A stretch of 64,000 bases of DNA from Jeotgalibacillus haloalkalitolerans (GCF_034427455.1 NZ_JAXQNN010000001.1:744001-808000), one strand, 5' to 3'. Shown: positions 46,282-55,777, numbered from the stretch's first letter. The notes: generated from the sequence alone by a model not told the origin. Translations and numbers: made by a program.

Positions 46282-46755
46282 CTACCGCCCTTCCCGCAAC
46301 CGCTCAACAGCCCCCTTCTTCCACTTCTTCACCGCACTCACACTCACTTTATGCCGTTCCGCAATTTCACTCATCTTCATATCATCCACAAACGTATGCC
46401 AGAACCACTTTTTCTGATGGGCAGTTAAGCCTTCTGCATAAGGCGCGAGCAGATCTATCTCAAGCAATTTGTCCTCTGTAATATCCATATTCATCTGCCA
46501 GTACTCTTCGGATTTTACTGTTTCCCGCTCCAGCAGCTTATTCTGCTTGCGCATCAGATCCAGCATCCCACCGCGAATATATTGATAGGCGAATGGAGCG
46601 AACTCACCATTTTGCTCCTGGAATTTCTCTGAAGCTTTCCATAGCGCAATCCGTCCCTCCTGAAGGTAAAGGTCATGGTCCCGCGTTACGTGAAGCTTTT
46701 TCATCATGTGAAAAATCATCGGCTCAAATTGTTCATAGCGTTCTTCAAATGTCAT
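46282..46755 (-). CDS. Small sigma-70 family factor (SigH/ComX-like)
   Basis: A 157-residue sigma factor with region 2 (about residues 10-80; YLQEGRIALWKASEKF and PFAYQYIRGGMLDLMRK) and region 4 with a helix-turn-helix (MKMSEIAERHKVSVSAVKKW at about 125-145). The plan and size resemble the staphylococcal SigH group linked to competence, more than ECF factors. No anti-sigma gene is next to it. The ATG at 46755 has GGAG nine bases upstream; the TTG at 46770 is less likely. It is divergent from comK copy 2. Confidence 0.8.
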   Translation of the reverse strand: MTFEERYEQFEPMIFHMMKKLHVTRDHDLYLQEGRIALWKASEKFQEQNGEFAPFAYQYIRGGMLDLMRKQNKLLERETVKSEEYWQMNMDITEDKLLEIDLLAPYAEGLTAHQKKWFWHTFVDDMKMSEIAERHKVSVSAVKKWKKGAVERLREGR

Positions 46756-46866
46756 GTTGGTTTTCTCCAAATTGGAGACGCGTCTGCCGTGTATTCCCTG
46801 GGTTAAATGAAGCTTATAGGAATGGACACCGGTTTGCGATTGAGTGTTTTTAACGTTTGAAGCTGA

Positions 46867-46879
46867 AAAACTTCATTTT
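46867..46879. promoter_or_regulatory. Possible ComK AT-box in the sigma/comK intergenic region
   Basis: AAAACTTCATTTT is a perfect AAAA-N5-TTTT half-box. A second box at the usual 8, 18 or 31-base spacing is not obvious, so ComK binding is only possible. Confidence 0.3.
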
Positions 46880-47011
46880 TTGATGAAATTCTATTCAAAT
46901 AGACGATTTATGACCGCAAATGAACAAAACACCACCATTTAGCATAATTAATTTCTTATATTTTACTATTAAGTAAAAATATTTAAAAAATTTAAAGGAG
47001 ATCATCAAACG

Positions 47012-47065
47012 ATGTCGAATATACAGGAGACGACACTTCTTAGGGACACTTCATGGACGCGTTAA
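47012..47065 (+). CDS. Possible 17-residue leader peptide before comK copy 2
   Basis: AAAGGAG followed after 11 bases by ATG encodes MSNIQETTLLRDTSWTR and a stop, 37 bases before comK copy 2. No family is known to me. It may be a translated leader or the decayed start of a longer gene. Confidence 0.3.
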   Translation: MSNIQETTLLRDTSWTR

Positions 47066-47102
47066 TAAACGTTTTGGCAGAGGCCGAACAGGGGAGAAAT
47101 GG

Positions 47103-47594
47103 ATGAAAGACAATCACGTGGATTATGAAATTAATCAGGCAACAATGGCAATCAGATGCGCAAGACACCTCGAGTATCAATCTCACATCATCGAAACAGG
47201 CAAAAGCTGCTACTCAGCAATGACCTCACTTCAACTGTTGGATTACGCCTGCAAAATGGGCGGCAGTACCTATAAAGGACGCCAGGATTCTGTCAGGTTC
47301 AAATTCAGCTTCTACAGCAAAATCCCAATACTGGTTAACCAAAATGAAGAAATCATCATGTTCCCAACACACTCACCAACCCATATCGATAATATCTGGA
47401 TCTCACTTGAGCATTTCGACAAGGCCTTTGAGCACGCTGAGCGGGAGAAGGCAATTGTCAGGTTTACAAATGGAGAACAAATCACCGTCATGTGCTCACT
47501 AAAAACACTCAGCAAACAGCATCAGCGGGCTTCGGCATTGATGCTGCAGGAGCTGCATTTTCCGAGGAAGCGGATGGTGATGCGGATGCAGTGA
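47103..47594 (+). CDS. comK: ComK-family competence transcription factor (copy 2)
   Basis: Second ComK-type protein, 163 residues. It shares with copy 1 the plan NQATMAIRCARHLEYQSHI, CKMGGSTYKGRQDS, FSFYSKIPILVNQNEEIIM and the C-terminal DNA-binding-like block KAIVRFTNGEQITVMCSLKT; the two are clearly paralogous but far apart in sequence. It also lacks the long C-terminal tail of B. subtilis ComK. GGGGAGA precedes the ATG. Its place opposite a SigH-like gene suggests a linked competence circuit. Confidence 0.82.
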   Translation: MKDNHVDYEINQATMAIRCARHLEYQSHIIETGKSCYSAMTSLQLLDYACKMGGSTYKGRQDSVRFKFSFYSKIPILVNQNEEIIMFPTHSPTHIDNIWISLEHFDKAFEHAEREKAIVRFTNGEQITVMCSLKTLSKQHQRASALMLQELHFPRKRMVMRMQ

Positions 47595-47673
47595 ACTGAA
47601 TTACTCGTCATGATGTGCAAGTGGTCTTCAGCAAGTCTCGATACTTGAGGCCTGCAATCGCCACTTAGATAGT

Positions 47674-47717
47674 GTGGTACGCACCAGAAAAGGAAGTCTA
47701 ACGGTCGGTCGTACCAC
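47674..47717. repeat. Inverted repeat downstream of comK copy 2
   Basis: GTGGTACG pairs with CGTACCAC across 28 bases, with further ACC/GGT pairs inside. No T run follows. The rest of the gap to the next gene shows nothing I recognise. Confidence 0.4.
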
Positions 47718-47937
47718 GCATCTTTACGGGAAGTTGATTTTAAAAGCAAAAAACGTTTGGATATGATAGAAGGAAAGATTTAATATTATATAAAATGGGA
47801 AATTACAAGAGCTATATTGGAGGAAGGTAATGCTGACGGTTTGGAGGGACTTTTTAATTAACTAGTTTGTAAAACTGCCAAAAGGTTTTTCCCATTGAAA
47901 TTAGCCAATATTCTTCGGGAAAATGAGGTAAGCAATT

Positions 47938-48780
47938 ATGATTATTCAATTTGTATGTAGTTTGTTATTCTTTACTATGCTAGGGGCACTATTTAATACG
48001 TTTGAAATATACTATTATAAGATTAAAAAAAGAACTAATCCCTTTCCAATAGATCACTCTTTAAACCATAAATTTTGTTTAAATACATTAGGTAAATGGA
48101 AAATCTGGATATACATACAATCAATACTTCTAATCAATATTGTGAAAGATTATGTACATTTGCAGGAGGGATCGTTTACAATCCAACTTGCATTTTTATT
48201 ACTATTGTTTGTCTTTATCTTTATGGTGGGAGATTATTTTCATTTTAATGCGGAAGACAAATTACTTAATTACCTGTCATATATATCAAAAATTATTTTC
48301 CTGATCTATACTGTCATGATATTTACCGTCTTGTTAATGGAAAATGAAGCAAATTTCAAAGTGTTGGTAAGTGTGCCATTAATCAGTTTGGTTTATACAT
48401 TTATTTTCATGAAAAACGTAATTGAGACCTTCAACTCTTTTTTATTTTACTCAATCAACTTTCTGCTCATTATGCTTATTACTATGTTTATTGTGGGAGT
48501 AAACTTTGGGACGTTTTACTTTTTTAATAATGAAAGATTTGGGTTTTATACCTCAGAAGATATTGAAATGGTAAATAGCGGGGAAACACTATTTGCTTTA
48601 TTACAATTATCTTATAAGGGAATAGGTCCATTTTATACTTTCCCTGCACTTAATATTAATCAATCAAGTACTTTAATTGATTACACACCATTAATGGAAT
48701 TTATTATTGGCAGTATGTTCAATTTAGTTATTGTTGGGTTTTTTATTTCATATTCCGTATCAAAAATTTCAAAAGCTTAG
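47938..48780 (+). CDS. Hypothetical multi-pass membrane protein
   Basis: I do not recognise this 280-residue protein. It has about six or seven hydrophobic segments. The last part (GETLFALLQLSYKGIGPFY and a final hydrophobic helix) recalls the pore loop plus outer helix of two-helix potassium channels, with GIGPF where TVGYG would be, so a degenerate channel is possible but unproven. It stands alone and is AT-rich; the ribosome site is a weak GAGGTAAG. Confidence 0.6.
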   Translation: MIIQFVCSLLFFTMLGALFNTFEIYYYKIKKRTNPFPIDHSLNHKFCLNTLGKWKIWIYIQSILLINIVKDYVHLQEGSFTIQLAFLLLLFVFIFMVGDYFHFNAEDKLLNYLSYISKIIFLIYTVMIFTVLLMENEANFKVLVSVPLISLVYTFIFMKNVIETFNSFLFYSINFLLIMLITMFIVGVNFGTFYFFNNERFGFYTSEDIEMVNSGETLFALLQLSYKGIGPFYTFPALNINQSSTLIDYTPLMEFIIGSMFNLVIVGFFISYSVSKISKA

Positions 48781-49051
48781 ACAAATGACAAATCAGTGTT
48801 TCCCAGTGAAGACCATTTCAAAAATTATATGCATTTTTACAACGGGTAGGTCTGGATAGAGTTCTTAGCATTGAAAGAAAGATTTTTTAGGATGTGTATT
48901 CTATCTGCAATAAATCAATTTTAGGACTACATTAATGTATGGTGAATGATGACTATTCAGCAAAGTGTTATGTAATTATCATTTTTAATAATTAAAATTA
49001 AAAATGAGTAATTGCAAAAACGAAAGTGCTGGTGGATGACGTTCTGCATAT

Positions 49052-49091
49052 AAAAGCGCAGCTCATGATACTTTAGAGCTGCGCTTTTTTT
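49052..49091 (+). terminator. Intrinsic terminator before the galactonate operon
   Basis: AAAAGCGCAGCTC / GAGCTGCGCTTTT perfect stem with an 11-base loop and a run of seven T. The stretch before it (48781-49051) has no visible gene. Confidence 0.85.
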
Positions 49092-49180
49092 GTGTGAAAT
49101 CAGATAAATGAATTGTAGGGTGTAAGGGGTGAGATTGATAAAGGGACATCCTACTTTTTACTTATTCAGGAAACAAATGG

Positions 49181-49209
49181 TTGACGGTAAACGTTTACAT
49201 TGGTACACT
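49181..49209 (+). promoter_or_regulatory. Promoter of the galactonate operon
   Basis: TTGACG and TACACT are 17 bases apart, upstream of the IclR-type gene. A catabolite repression site fills the spacer. Confidence 0.6.
49186..49199 (-). promoter_or_regulatory. CcpA cre site
   Basis: On the minus strand TGTAAACGTTTACC fits the cre consensus TGWAARCGYTWNCW at 13 of 14 places, with the perfect palindrome GTAAACGTTTAC. It lies between -35 and -10, where CcpA binding would block transcription. Confidence 0.75.
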
Positions 49210-49218
49210 CAATTTTAT

Positions 49219-49257
49219 TAAATCATATATGGAAATTAAAATCATATATGTGATTTT
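49219..49257. promoter_or_regulatory. Operator repeats for the IclR-type regulator
   Basis: AAAATCATATATGTGATTTT (49238-49257) is a near-perfect palindrome, and AAATCATATATGGAAATT just before it repeats the half site. Placed between promoter and regulator start, it is a likely autoregulatory operator. Confidence 0.6.
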
Positions 49258-49274
49258 TATGGAAGAGGTGTGCG

Positions 49275-50027
49275 ATGTCAGTAAAGTCAGCCGTTCGTGT
49301 AATGGAAATATTGGAGTTACTTAGTGAACATTCAGAGGGATTGACTGTGAAGGAAATCAGTGTGGCACTTTCATTTCCACAAAGCAGTACATTTAACCTT
49401 GTACAGACGCTTTGTACAAGAAATTATCTGATTCAGACCGGTACGAAGCAATATAAGCTTGGTCCAAAGCTTATCCATATTGGATCGAATGCGATGGAGG
49501 GGCTGGATGTTCAGTCAGAAGGTGAGCTGCACCTGCGTGAGCTGATGGAGGACGTGCAGGAAACGGTATTTATGGCCGTTTTATCAGAGGGTGAGCTTGT
49601 CTATGTATCCAAGATGGAGTATAACCGCTCCATCCGGACAGGCGCGAAGATCGGCTCCAGAAAGCCGCTCTATTGCACCGGACTTGGAAAAGCGTTTCTT
49701 GCTTTCCTGCCTGAAGCAAAAAGGGACAGTCTCATTGAGGAACAGGAATTAGTCAAAATCACTGAAAATACGATCACGTCAAAAGCCGATCTGATCGAAC
49801 AGCTGAAGCAATTTTCAGCGCAGGGCTATTCAATTGATGATGAGGAAAATGAAGAAGGCTTATATTGTCTCGCTGCGCCCGTTTTTAATGCAAATAATGA
49901 GGTGGCAGCTGCGATCAGTATTGCGGGACCGAAGTATAGGATGCTGCCGAACAAGGAAGCTGCAGCCGGGAAGCTGTTAGCCGTGTCTGAGACAATCTCG
50001 CAAAAGCTCGGCTATATCAAATCATAA
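49275..50027 (+). CDS. IclR-family transcriptional regulator (KdgR-like)
   Basis: Regulator of 250 residues with an N-terminal winged helix-turn-helix (LTVKEISVALSFPQSSTFNLVQTL) and a C-terminal ligand-binding domain (RTGAKIGSRKPLYCTGLGKAFLA). It leads the operon and most likely represses it until a galactonate-derived ligand (such as KDGal) is present. GAAGAGGTG precedes the ATG. Confidence 0.88.
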   Translation: MSVKSAVRVMEILELLSEHSEGLTVKEISVALSFPQSSTFNLVQTLCTRNYLIQTGTKQYKLGPKLIHIGSNAMEGLDVQSEGELHLRELMEDVQETVFMAVLSEGELVYVSKMEYNRSIRTGAKIGSRKPLYCTGLGKAFLAFLPEAKRDSLIEEQELVKITENTITSKADLIEQLKQFSAQGYSIDDEENEEGLYCLAAPVFNANNEVAAAISIAGPKYRMLPNKEAAAGKLLAVSETISQKLGYIKS

Positions 50028-50040
50028 GGGAGGTTTCACG

Positions 50041-50988
50041 ATGGATGTTGTGACCTTAGGGGAAACGATGGTCTCTTTTACCCCGCAGACGACGGGTCTG
50101 ATGAGGTATGCGCGCCACTATCAGTCAGCCTTTGCAGGTGCTGAGACGAATACAATGACCGGCCTATCAAGACTTGGTCATCAGACCGGGTGGATCAGCC
50201 GAGTTGGTGATGACGAGCTTGGCGCCTCTGTTCTCTCGTTTGTGAGGGGAGAAGGGATTGATGTCAGCCACGTATTAAAAGATTCGACTGCTCCAACTGC
50301 TTTAATGCTGAAGGAAATGCTGAATGAGGAACATGTAAGGGTTTACTATTACCGTCAGCGTTCAGCCGCGAGTAATCTGCAGCCGGAAGACATTGACGAG
50401 TCATATATCGCCCGGGCTAAGTACTTATACATAACGGGCATCACGCCCGCGTTAAGCAGCTCCTGTCTTGAAGCGGTTCAGCAGGCCATTACATATGCAA
50501 AGAAGCATTCAGTGAAAGTTATTTTTGATCCCAATCTGCGTAAAAAGCTCTGGGAGGAGGAACACGCAAGGAAGATTCTGCTTGAACTTGCTGCACAGTC
50601 AGACATTGTGCTGCCGGGTATTGCAGAAGGTGAATTCCTCTTTGGCATTCAGGATGAAAAGGAAATCGCCCGGCGCTTTATTGAAAACGGAGCAGGCACA
50701 GTCATTACCAAACTGGGTGAGCACGGAGCCTATTATGTATCCGGCGGGGAAGAAACATACGTCCCGGGATTTAAAGTGAAGGCCATTGATCCGGTTGGTG
50801 CCGGAGACGGGTTTGCAGCAGGTGTTATTTCTGGTCTGCTCGATGGACTCTCAGGAGAAGAGGCAGTCAGACGCGGGTGTGCTATTGGTGCAATGGTCAC
50901 CACGACATCAGGTGATATTGAAGGACTGCCGGATCGCAGGCTGCTTGAGAATTTTATGGCAGACAGCAAAGAAGATGTAAGCAGATAG
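50041..50988 (+). CDS. kdgK: 2-keto-3-deoxy sugar acid kinase (PfkB family, KdgK-like)
   Basis: Phosphorylates 2-keto-3-deoxy-gluconate or -galactonate at O6. The PfkB motifs are the N-terminal GETMVSFTPQ, AGAETNTMTGLSRLG, and IDPVGAGDGFAAG near residue 250 with the catalytic Asp. The gene starts 13 bases after the regulator stop with GGGAGG. In this operon the product of DgoD, KDGal, is the likely substrate, so it would stand in for DgoK, which belongs to another family. Confidence 0.88.
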   Translation: MDVVTLGETMVSFTPQTTGLMRYARHYQSAFAGAETNTMTGLSRLGHQTGWISRVGDDELGASVLSFVRGEGIDVSHVLKDSTAPTALMLKEMLNEEHVRVYYYRQRSAASNLQPEDIDESYIARAKYLYITGITPALSSSCLEAVQQAITYAKKHSVKVIFDPNLRKKLWEEEHARKILLELAAQSDIVLPGIAEGEFLFGIQDEKEIARRFIENGAGTVITKLGEHGAYYVSGGEETYVPGFKVKAIDPVGAGDGFAAGVISGLLDGLSGEEAVRRGCAIGAMVTTTSGDIEGLPDRRLLENFMADSKEDVSR

Positions 50989-50999
50989 GAGAGGTACAT

Positions 51000-51653
51000 A
51001 TGAATACTGCATTAACAAGCATACTCGACAGCAAAATGGTCCCTATTGTAAGAGGACAGTCTCCTGAAGATGTGCTTCAAATTGCAAAAGCACTCTATGA
51101 AGGCGGCGTTCAGGTCATTGAAATTACGTTAAACTCGCCAGGTGCGCTCAAGTCAATCGAATACGTGTCTAAGGAGCTTGGGGATGTCATGGCAGTAGGT
51201 GCCGGTACAGTGCTTGACCCTGAATCAGCCCGGGCAGCATTACTCGCAGGTGCATCCTTTATCCTGTCACCCTCTGTCAATACAGAGACGATTAAAATGA
51301 CGAAGAGATACGGAGCCGTCAGTATACCGGGCGCCATGACACCAACCGAAATTGTCACTGCATTTGAAAGCGGTTGCGATATTGTCAAAGTATTTCCCGT
51401 GACCACACTCGGTCCGGATTACATAAAGGATATCAAGGGTCCGCTTGGTCATATTCCACTGATGCCAACAGGCGGCGTGAGTCTGGATAACTTTGAAGCT
51501 TACCTGAAAACCGGTGCAGTGGCCTGCGGATTAGGAAGCTCGCTCGTTCAGTATACAGCAGAAATCGATCAGCCTTACCTGACAAATTTAACAGAGAAAG
51601 CAAGACGTTTTACATTGATTGCAGATCAGTTTAAGGGAGGAATCACCAAATGA
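51000..51653 (+). CDS. 2-keto-3-deoxy-6-phospho sugar acid aldolase (Eda/KdgA type)
   Basis: Class I aldolase splitting KDPG or KDPGal to pyruvate and glyceraldehyde 3-phosphate. The 217-residue TIM barrel has [12 protein letters not shown] with the catalytic Glu, [12 protein letters not shown], and the Schiff-base Lys in [17 protein letters not shown] precedes the ATG; its end overlaps dgoD by four bases. Confidence 0.92.
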   Translation: MNTALTSILDSKMVPIVRGQSPEDVLQIAKALYEGGVQVIEITLNSPGALKSIEYVSKELGDVMAVGAGTVLDPESARAALLAGASFILSPSVNTETIKMTKRYGAVSIPGAMTPTEIVTAFESGCDIVKVFPVTTLGPDYIKDIKGPLGHIPLMPTGGVSLDNFEAYLKTGAVACGLGSSLVQYTAEIDQPYLTNLTEKARRFTLIADQFKGGITK

Positions 51654-52798
51654 AAATTACCGGCTATGAGTTATTCCAGGTGCCGCCAAGATGGCTGTTT
51701 TTAAAAATTGAAACGGATGAAGGGATCACCGGGTGGGGAGAGCCTGTTATTGAAGGGAAGGCTTCCACTGTCAAGGCGTGCGTGCATGAACTGATGGAGC
51801 AGCTGATCGGAAAAGACCCGGCCCGAATAGAGGATCACTGGAATATGATGTACCGCTCAGGCTTTTACCGCGGAGGTCCGATCCACATGAGTGCGATCGC
51901 CGGCATTGATCAGGCACTTTGGGATATTAAAGGGAAATTCTTCAATGCGCCTGTTCATCAATTACTCGGAGGCGCCTGCCGCGATTCAATACGCGTATAT
52001 TCATGGATTGGAGGAGACCGTCCCGCAGACGTCGGCACCGCAGCAAAAGAAGTAGTTGATGCAGGCTTCACCGCCGTTAAAATGAACGGGACAGAAGAGC
52101 TTCAATACGTTGATTCTTATGAAAAAATTGATCAGACAGTAGAGCGGATTGCAGCGGTTCGTGAAGCAGTTGGCGACTACATCGGAATCGGCATCGACTT
52201 CCACGGGAGAGTACATAAGCCAATGGCAAAAATTCTGGCGAAAGAGCTTGAACCATTCCGTCCGATGTTTATCGAAGAACCTGTACTGCCGGAAAATAAC
52301 GAAGCGCTCAGAGATATTGCGATGCACACAAATATCCCAATCGCAACCGGTGAACGGATGTTTTCAAGATGGGAATTCAAAAAGCTGCTCTCTGACGGCT
52401 ACGCTGATATTATTCAGCCGGATCTGTCCCATGCAGGAGGCATCACTGAGTGTAAAAAGATCTTTTCAATGGCAGAGGCATATGACGTTGCAGTCGCACC
52501 TCACTGCCCCCTTGGTCCGATCGCCCTTGCTGCGTGCCTGCAGGTCGATGCGACGTCGCACAATGCATTTATTCAGGAGCAGAGTCTCGGGATTCACTAC
52601 AACGTTGAAAGTGATTTGCTTGATTACATCACAGACAAATCCGTTTTCCATTATGAAAAGGGGCATGTGAACATTCCGCAGGGTCCTGGACTTGGTATTG
52701 AAATTAACGAAGATCACGTCCGTAAGCTTGCTGAGAAGGGACACAACTGGAAAAACCCTGTATGGAGACATGCAGACGGCACCATCGCAGAATGGTAG
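51650..52798 (+). CDS. dgoD: D-galactonate dehydratase
   Basis: Enolase-superfamily dehydratase that turns D-galactonate into 2-keto-3-deoxygalactonate. At 382 residues it equals E. coli DgoD and follows it closely by my recollection: [43 protein letters not shown] (metal Asp and catalytic His), [33 protein letters not shown] and [13 protein letters not shown] with the second catalytic His. The close match makes galactonate the most likely operon substrate. Confidence 0.93.
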   Translation: MKITGYELFQVPPRWLFLKIETDEGITGWGEPVIEGKASTVKACVHELMEQLIGKDPARIEDHWNMMYRSGFYRGGPIHMSAIAGIDQALWDIKGKFFNAPVHQLLGGACRDSIRVYSWIGGDRPADVGTAAKEVVDAGFTAVKMNGTEELQYVDSYEKIDQTVERIAAVREAVGDYIGIGIDFHGRVHKPMAKILAKELEPFRPMFIEEPVLPENNEALRDIAMHTNIPIATGERMFSRWEFKKLLSDGYADIIQPDLSHAGGITECKKIFSMAEAYDVAVAPHCPLGPIALAACLQVDATSHNAFIQEQSLGIHYNVESDLLDYITDKSVFHYEKGHVNIPQGPGLGIEINEDHVRKLAEKGHNWKNPVWRHADGTIAEW

Positions 52799-52853
52799 AT
52801 TGATTGTTTTATCGGAAGATTTCAGAAGGATTTAATAAGGGGAGGTTATTCAC

Positions 52854-54209
52854 ATGTCATCAGGCGGTTTAATTATCGTAACGATTCTGGCCATATCTTT
52901 ACTGCTGTTTCTGGTCATGAAATCAAAGCTCCAGGCATTCGTTGCCCTGCTGATCTCAAGTTTATTCATCGGGATCGCGTCAGGAATGGAGCTTCAGGAA
53001 ATTATCATCTCAATTGAAGAAGGAATGGGCGGAACACTCGGATTTATCGCAGTTGTCGTTGGCCTTGGTGCAATGTTTGGTGAGCTGCTGAGAGTATCAG
53101 GTGGTGCTGAAAGACTTGCGCATACCCTGGTCAATAAATTTGGAGAAGGAAAAGTGCAATGGGCGCTCGGGTTAACGGGCTTTATTGTTGCAATTCCGAT
53201 CTTCCTTGATGTCGCACTTGTCATTCTCGTGCCGATCATCTACAGCCTTGCACAGAAAACGAAGAAATCACTGCTTTACTTCGGAATGCCGCTGCTCGCC
53301 GGACTCGCTGTCACACACAGCTTCGTTCCACCGACACCAGGTCCGATCGCAGTAGCATCTGTGTTAAATGCAGACTTAGGATGGGTTATTCTGTTCGGTG
53401 TACTTGCCGGTATTCCAGCCATGGTATTAGCTGGACCTGTATTCGGCCGTTACATAGGAAGAAAAATTCACGTCAAAGTACCGGAATATATCGTTGAAAA
53501 TGAGTTCAACAATAAAGAATACGAGGAAAAAGAATTACCAAGCTTTCTTTTAGTAGCCGTCTTAATCTTAATTCCATTATTCCTGATTATCCTGAATACA
53601 GTTTTAGGAGCGGTACTGCCAGAAGGCAACGGCGTTCGTGAATTATTTACATTCATCGGTCATCCGTTCGTAGCGCTAACGATTTCAACCTTACTGACTT
53701 TCTATTTCCTTGGAACAAAGCGTGGCTATACAAAGGAAGAAATCCAGAAAATCGCTACAAAATCACTTGAACCTGCCGGAATTATCATCCTAATTACCGG
53801 AGCCGGCGGTGTATTCAAGCAGACACTGATCAACAGCGGTGTCGGTGACGTCCTGGGCAACATGATGGCTGAATCCAGCATGCCATTAATCGTGCTTGCC
53901 TTTATCATCGCAACATTCGTCCGCGTCGCACAGGGCTCAGCAACCGTTGCCATGATCACAGCAGCCGGTCTGATCGCCCCTGTACTCGAAGTCGTCGACG
54001 TATCAGCACCAATGCTTGGCCTTCTCGTTATCTCAATCGCATCAGGCGCAACCGTCTTCTCTCACGTCAACGACTCAGGCTTCTGGCTCGTTAACCGGTT
54101 CTTCGGATTGACAGAGAAAGAGACGCTGCAGACCTGGACTGTGATGGAGACGATTATTGGGTTTGTCGGGTTTGGTGTGGTGTTTGGGATTAGTTTGTTT
54201 ATTGCATAG
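52854..54209 (+). CDS. GntP-family sugar acid permease
   Basis: Membrane protein of 451 residues with about twelve to fourteen helices in the GntP/gluconate:H+ symporter family (LGAMFGELLRVSGGAERLA, HSFVPPTPGPIAVA, HVNDSGFWLVNRFFGLT). In this operon it should take up galactonate, replacing the MFS-type DgoT of enterobacteria. GGGGAGG precedes the ATG. No clear terminator follows. Confidence 0.9.
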   Translation: MSSGGLIIVTILAISLLLFLVMKSKLQAFVALLISSLFIGIASGMELQEIIISIEEGMGGTLGFIAVVVGLGAMFGELLRVSGGAERLAHTLVNKFGEGKVQWALGLTGFIVAIPIFLDVALVILVPIIYSLAQKTKKSLLYFGMPLLAGLAVTHSFVPPTPGPIAVASVLNADLGWVILFGVLAGIPAMVLAGPVFGRYIGRKIHVKVPEYIVENEFNNKEYEEKELPSFLLVAVLILIPLFLIILNTVLGAVLPEGNGVRELFTFIGHPFVALTISTLLTFYFLGTKRGYTKEEIQKIATKSLEPAGIIILITGAGGVFKQTLINSGVGDVLGNMMAESSMPLIVLAFIIATFVRVAQGSATVAMITAAGLIAPVLEVVDVSAPMLGLLVISIASGATVFSHVNDSGFWLVNRFFGLTEKETLQTWTVMETIIGFVGFGVVFGISLFIA

Positions 54210-54888
54210 GTTTTTTTAATAAAGGAGGACGGAGGAAAGTAATCATTAACATTTTGAAACATCACCTGCGACCCCTTGTGAATTTTTAGAGGTGTTTATT
54301 TCGAAACGGAAACTAAATTACCGTATCATAATGTCGGGTAACAGGCGATGATAGTAGGACGGTGAAATCATAGACTTAGTTTAAGTCATTTCAGACACTC
54401 TATATATTTCTTGCTTATATCAACTGCAATAAATTTCTCATATAATTAAAATACAGATATACGTTCCTTTTAACTAAAGATACATGACAAGAAAAAATCT
54501 CCTCCAAGGGTGAATTTTTAACTTGGAGGAGTTGAGTCATCAAGACTCAAAGGTGCGTTATCCATTGGGTGGATATACACCACAGCATAGCATTAACAAT
54601 ATGATTTTAATATATATATATATGGATGATTCAGTTATTGTCCAGATAATTCACAGTTATTTACCGTATATCCCCATTCTTCTTATGTCTTTCATGCACC
54701 ACTTCTATAGAAATACTCACCATCAAAGTAATTCGATTTCAGTATCATTCGCCAGACCTTGCGGATAGCGGTATATTAGTTATTTAGATGGCTGATAGTT
54801 ATTATTTAGTTTTAATGTTTTTTACTAATTTATCTTCTGTATAATTAGTATTACCAATGACGAATGGCACATAAAGTATTTCTCATAC
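54210..54888. other. Gene-free stretch with one perfect hairpin
   Basis: CTCCTCCAAG (54499-54508) pairs with CTTGGAGGAG (54522-54531) without a following T run. An open frame starting inside it lacks support. Nothing else is recognisable. Confidence 0.5.
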
Positions 54889-54924
54889 ACACAAAACCCC
54901 CAAGTAGTATTGGGGGTTTTGTGT
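54889..54924. terminator. Strong bidirectional terminator
   Basis: ACACAAAACCCCCAA and its perfect complement (15 pairs, six-base loop). It does not directly follow a known gene, so a non-coding transcript may end here. Confidence 0.8.
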
Positions 54925-55183
54925 TAATAAAGACATATTGTAGAGAGTAGCCAGCTTTGCATTAGTAGAGACTTTCGCGATTTAATATTTGGAGAGATCA
55001 AGTAACCAAATTCCCTTAAATAAAGTCAGTAAATCCCGTTCCACATTTGCAAGTTTTAGATCTGATCTAAAACTAAACACAACCTGAACTAAACTGATTT
55101 TGTTACCTTTATACATTAGAATAATGTTGTACTATATTTTGTTTTCGGTACTGGAAACATGTTAGGTTCTGGAGGTGGAATTA

Positions 55184-55555
55184 ATGAAGGTCCTGGTCGC
55201 GGACGATGAAAAATTTTCGAGGCTGCTTGTTAAAGAAACTCTTGAGTGTTTAAATGTCGAGTTAGTATTTGCTGAAGATGGCACTAGTGCTTTGGAAAAG
55301 TTATCGAGTGAGAAGTTCCATATTTGTATATTGGATAATATCATGCCTGGAATAACAGGTATCGAGTTAATTAACAAACTTGAAGGTGAATATCTTCCTG
55401 AGCATATCATCATGCTTACTGCCAGAGTACAAAAAGAAGATCAGCTAGCTGCCGAAGCTTGTGGTGTGGGACATTATGTGTCGAAACCATATAGTCCAAA
55501 TAAGCTATACCAATTAATTCAGGAATTAATGTCAATTAATAGTTCGACTACTTAA
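55184..55555 (+). CDS. Single-domain response regulator (CheY-like)
   Basis: Receiver domain alone, 123 residues: ADDE acidic pair near the N-terminus, phospho-acceptor Asp in CILDNIMPG (about residue 51), Thr in MLTAR (about 83) and Lys in YVSKPYSP (about 103). There is no output domain. The ATG at 55184 lies six bases after GGAGGTGG. Its partner kinase is not obvious; a truncated LytS-like kinase end lies downstream on the other strand. Confidence 0.88.
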   Translation: MKVLVADDEKFSRLLVKETLECLNVELVFAEDGTSALEKLSSEKFHICILDNIMPGITGIELINKLEGEYLPEHIIMLTARVQKEDQLAAEACGVGHYVSKPYSPNKLYQLIQELMSINSSTT

Positions 55556-55777
55556 GGTACCGTCATGCTTGATCATAATATAATTTTTTATCAACAGGAT
55601 ACTAGAACGCTCGATAAGGGCTGTAAATGAGAGGCATTCAAATTAAGAAGTTAAAGCATGACAATATGACTTTACTATACATGATTTTTTGTTAAATGAT
55701 TCTGGTCTTATTTCCTTTGAACGAGATGGTTTTATGGATTTAACAGGTATCAGTGTTCAGTGTAATGGGACAAATAT

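Noticed and set aside
46202-46481. Open frames on the plus strand opposite the sigma factor gene
   Set aside because: They begin in the tandem hairpins and are antisense shadows of the well-supported sigma factor.
52149-52670. 173-codon open frame within dgoD
   Set aside because: Same-strand shadow of the dehydratase in another frame; dgoD is strongly supported by family motifs.
54523-54768. 81-codon open frame after the galactonate operon
   Set aside because: It starts inside a hairpin arm, has low-complexity repeats of TA, and no family resemblance.
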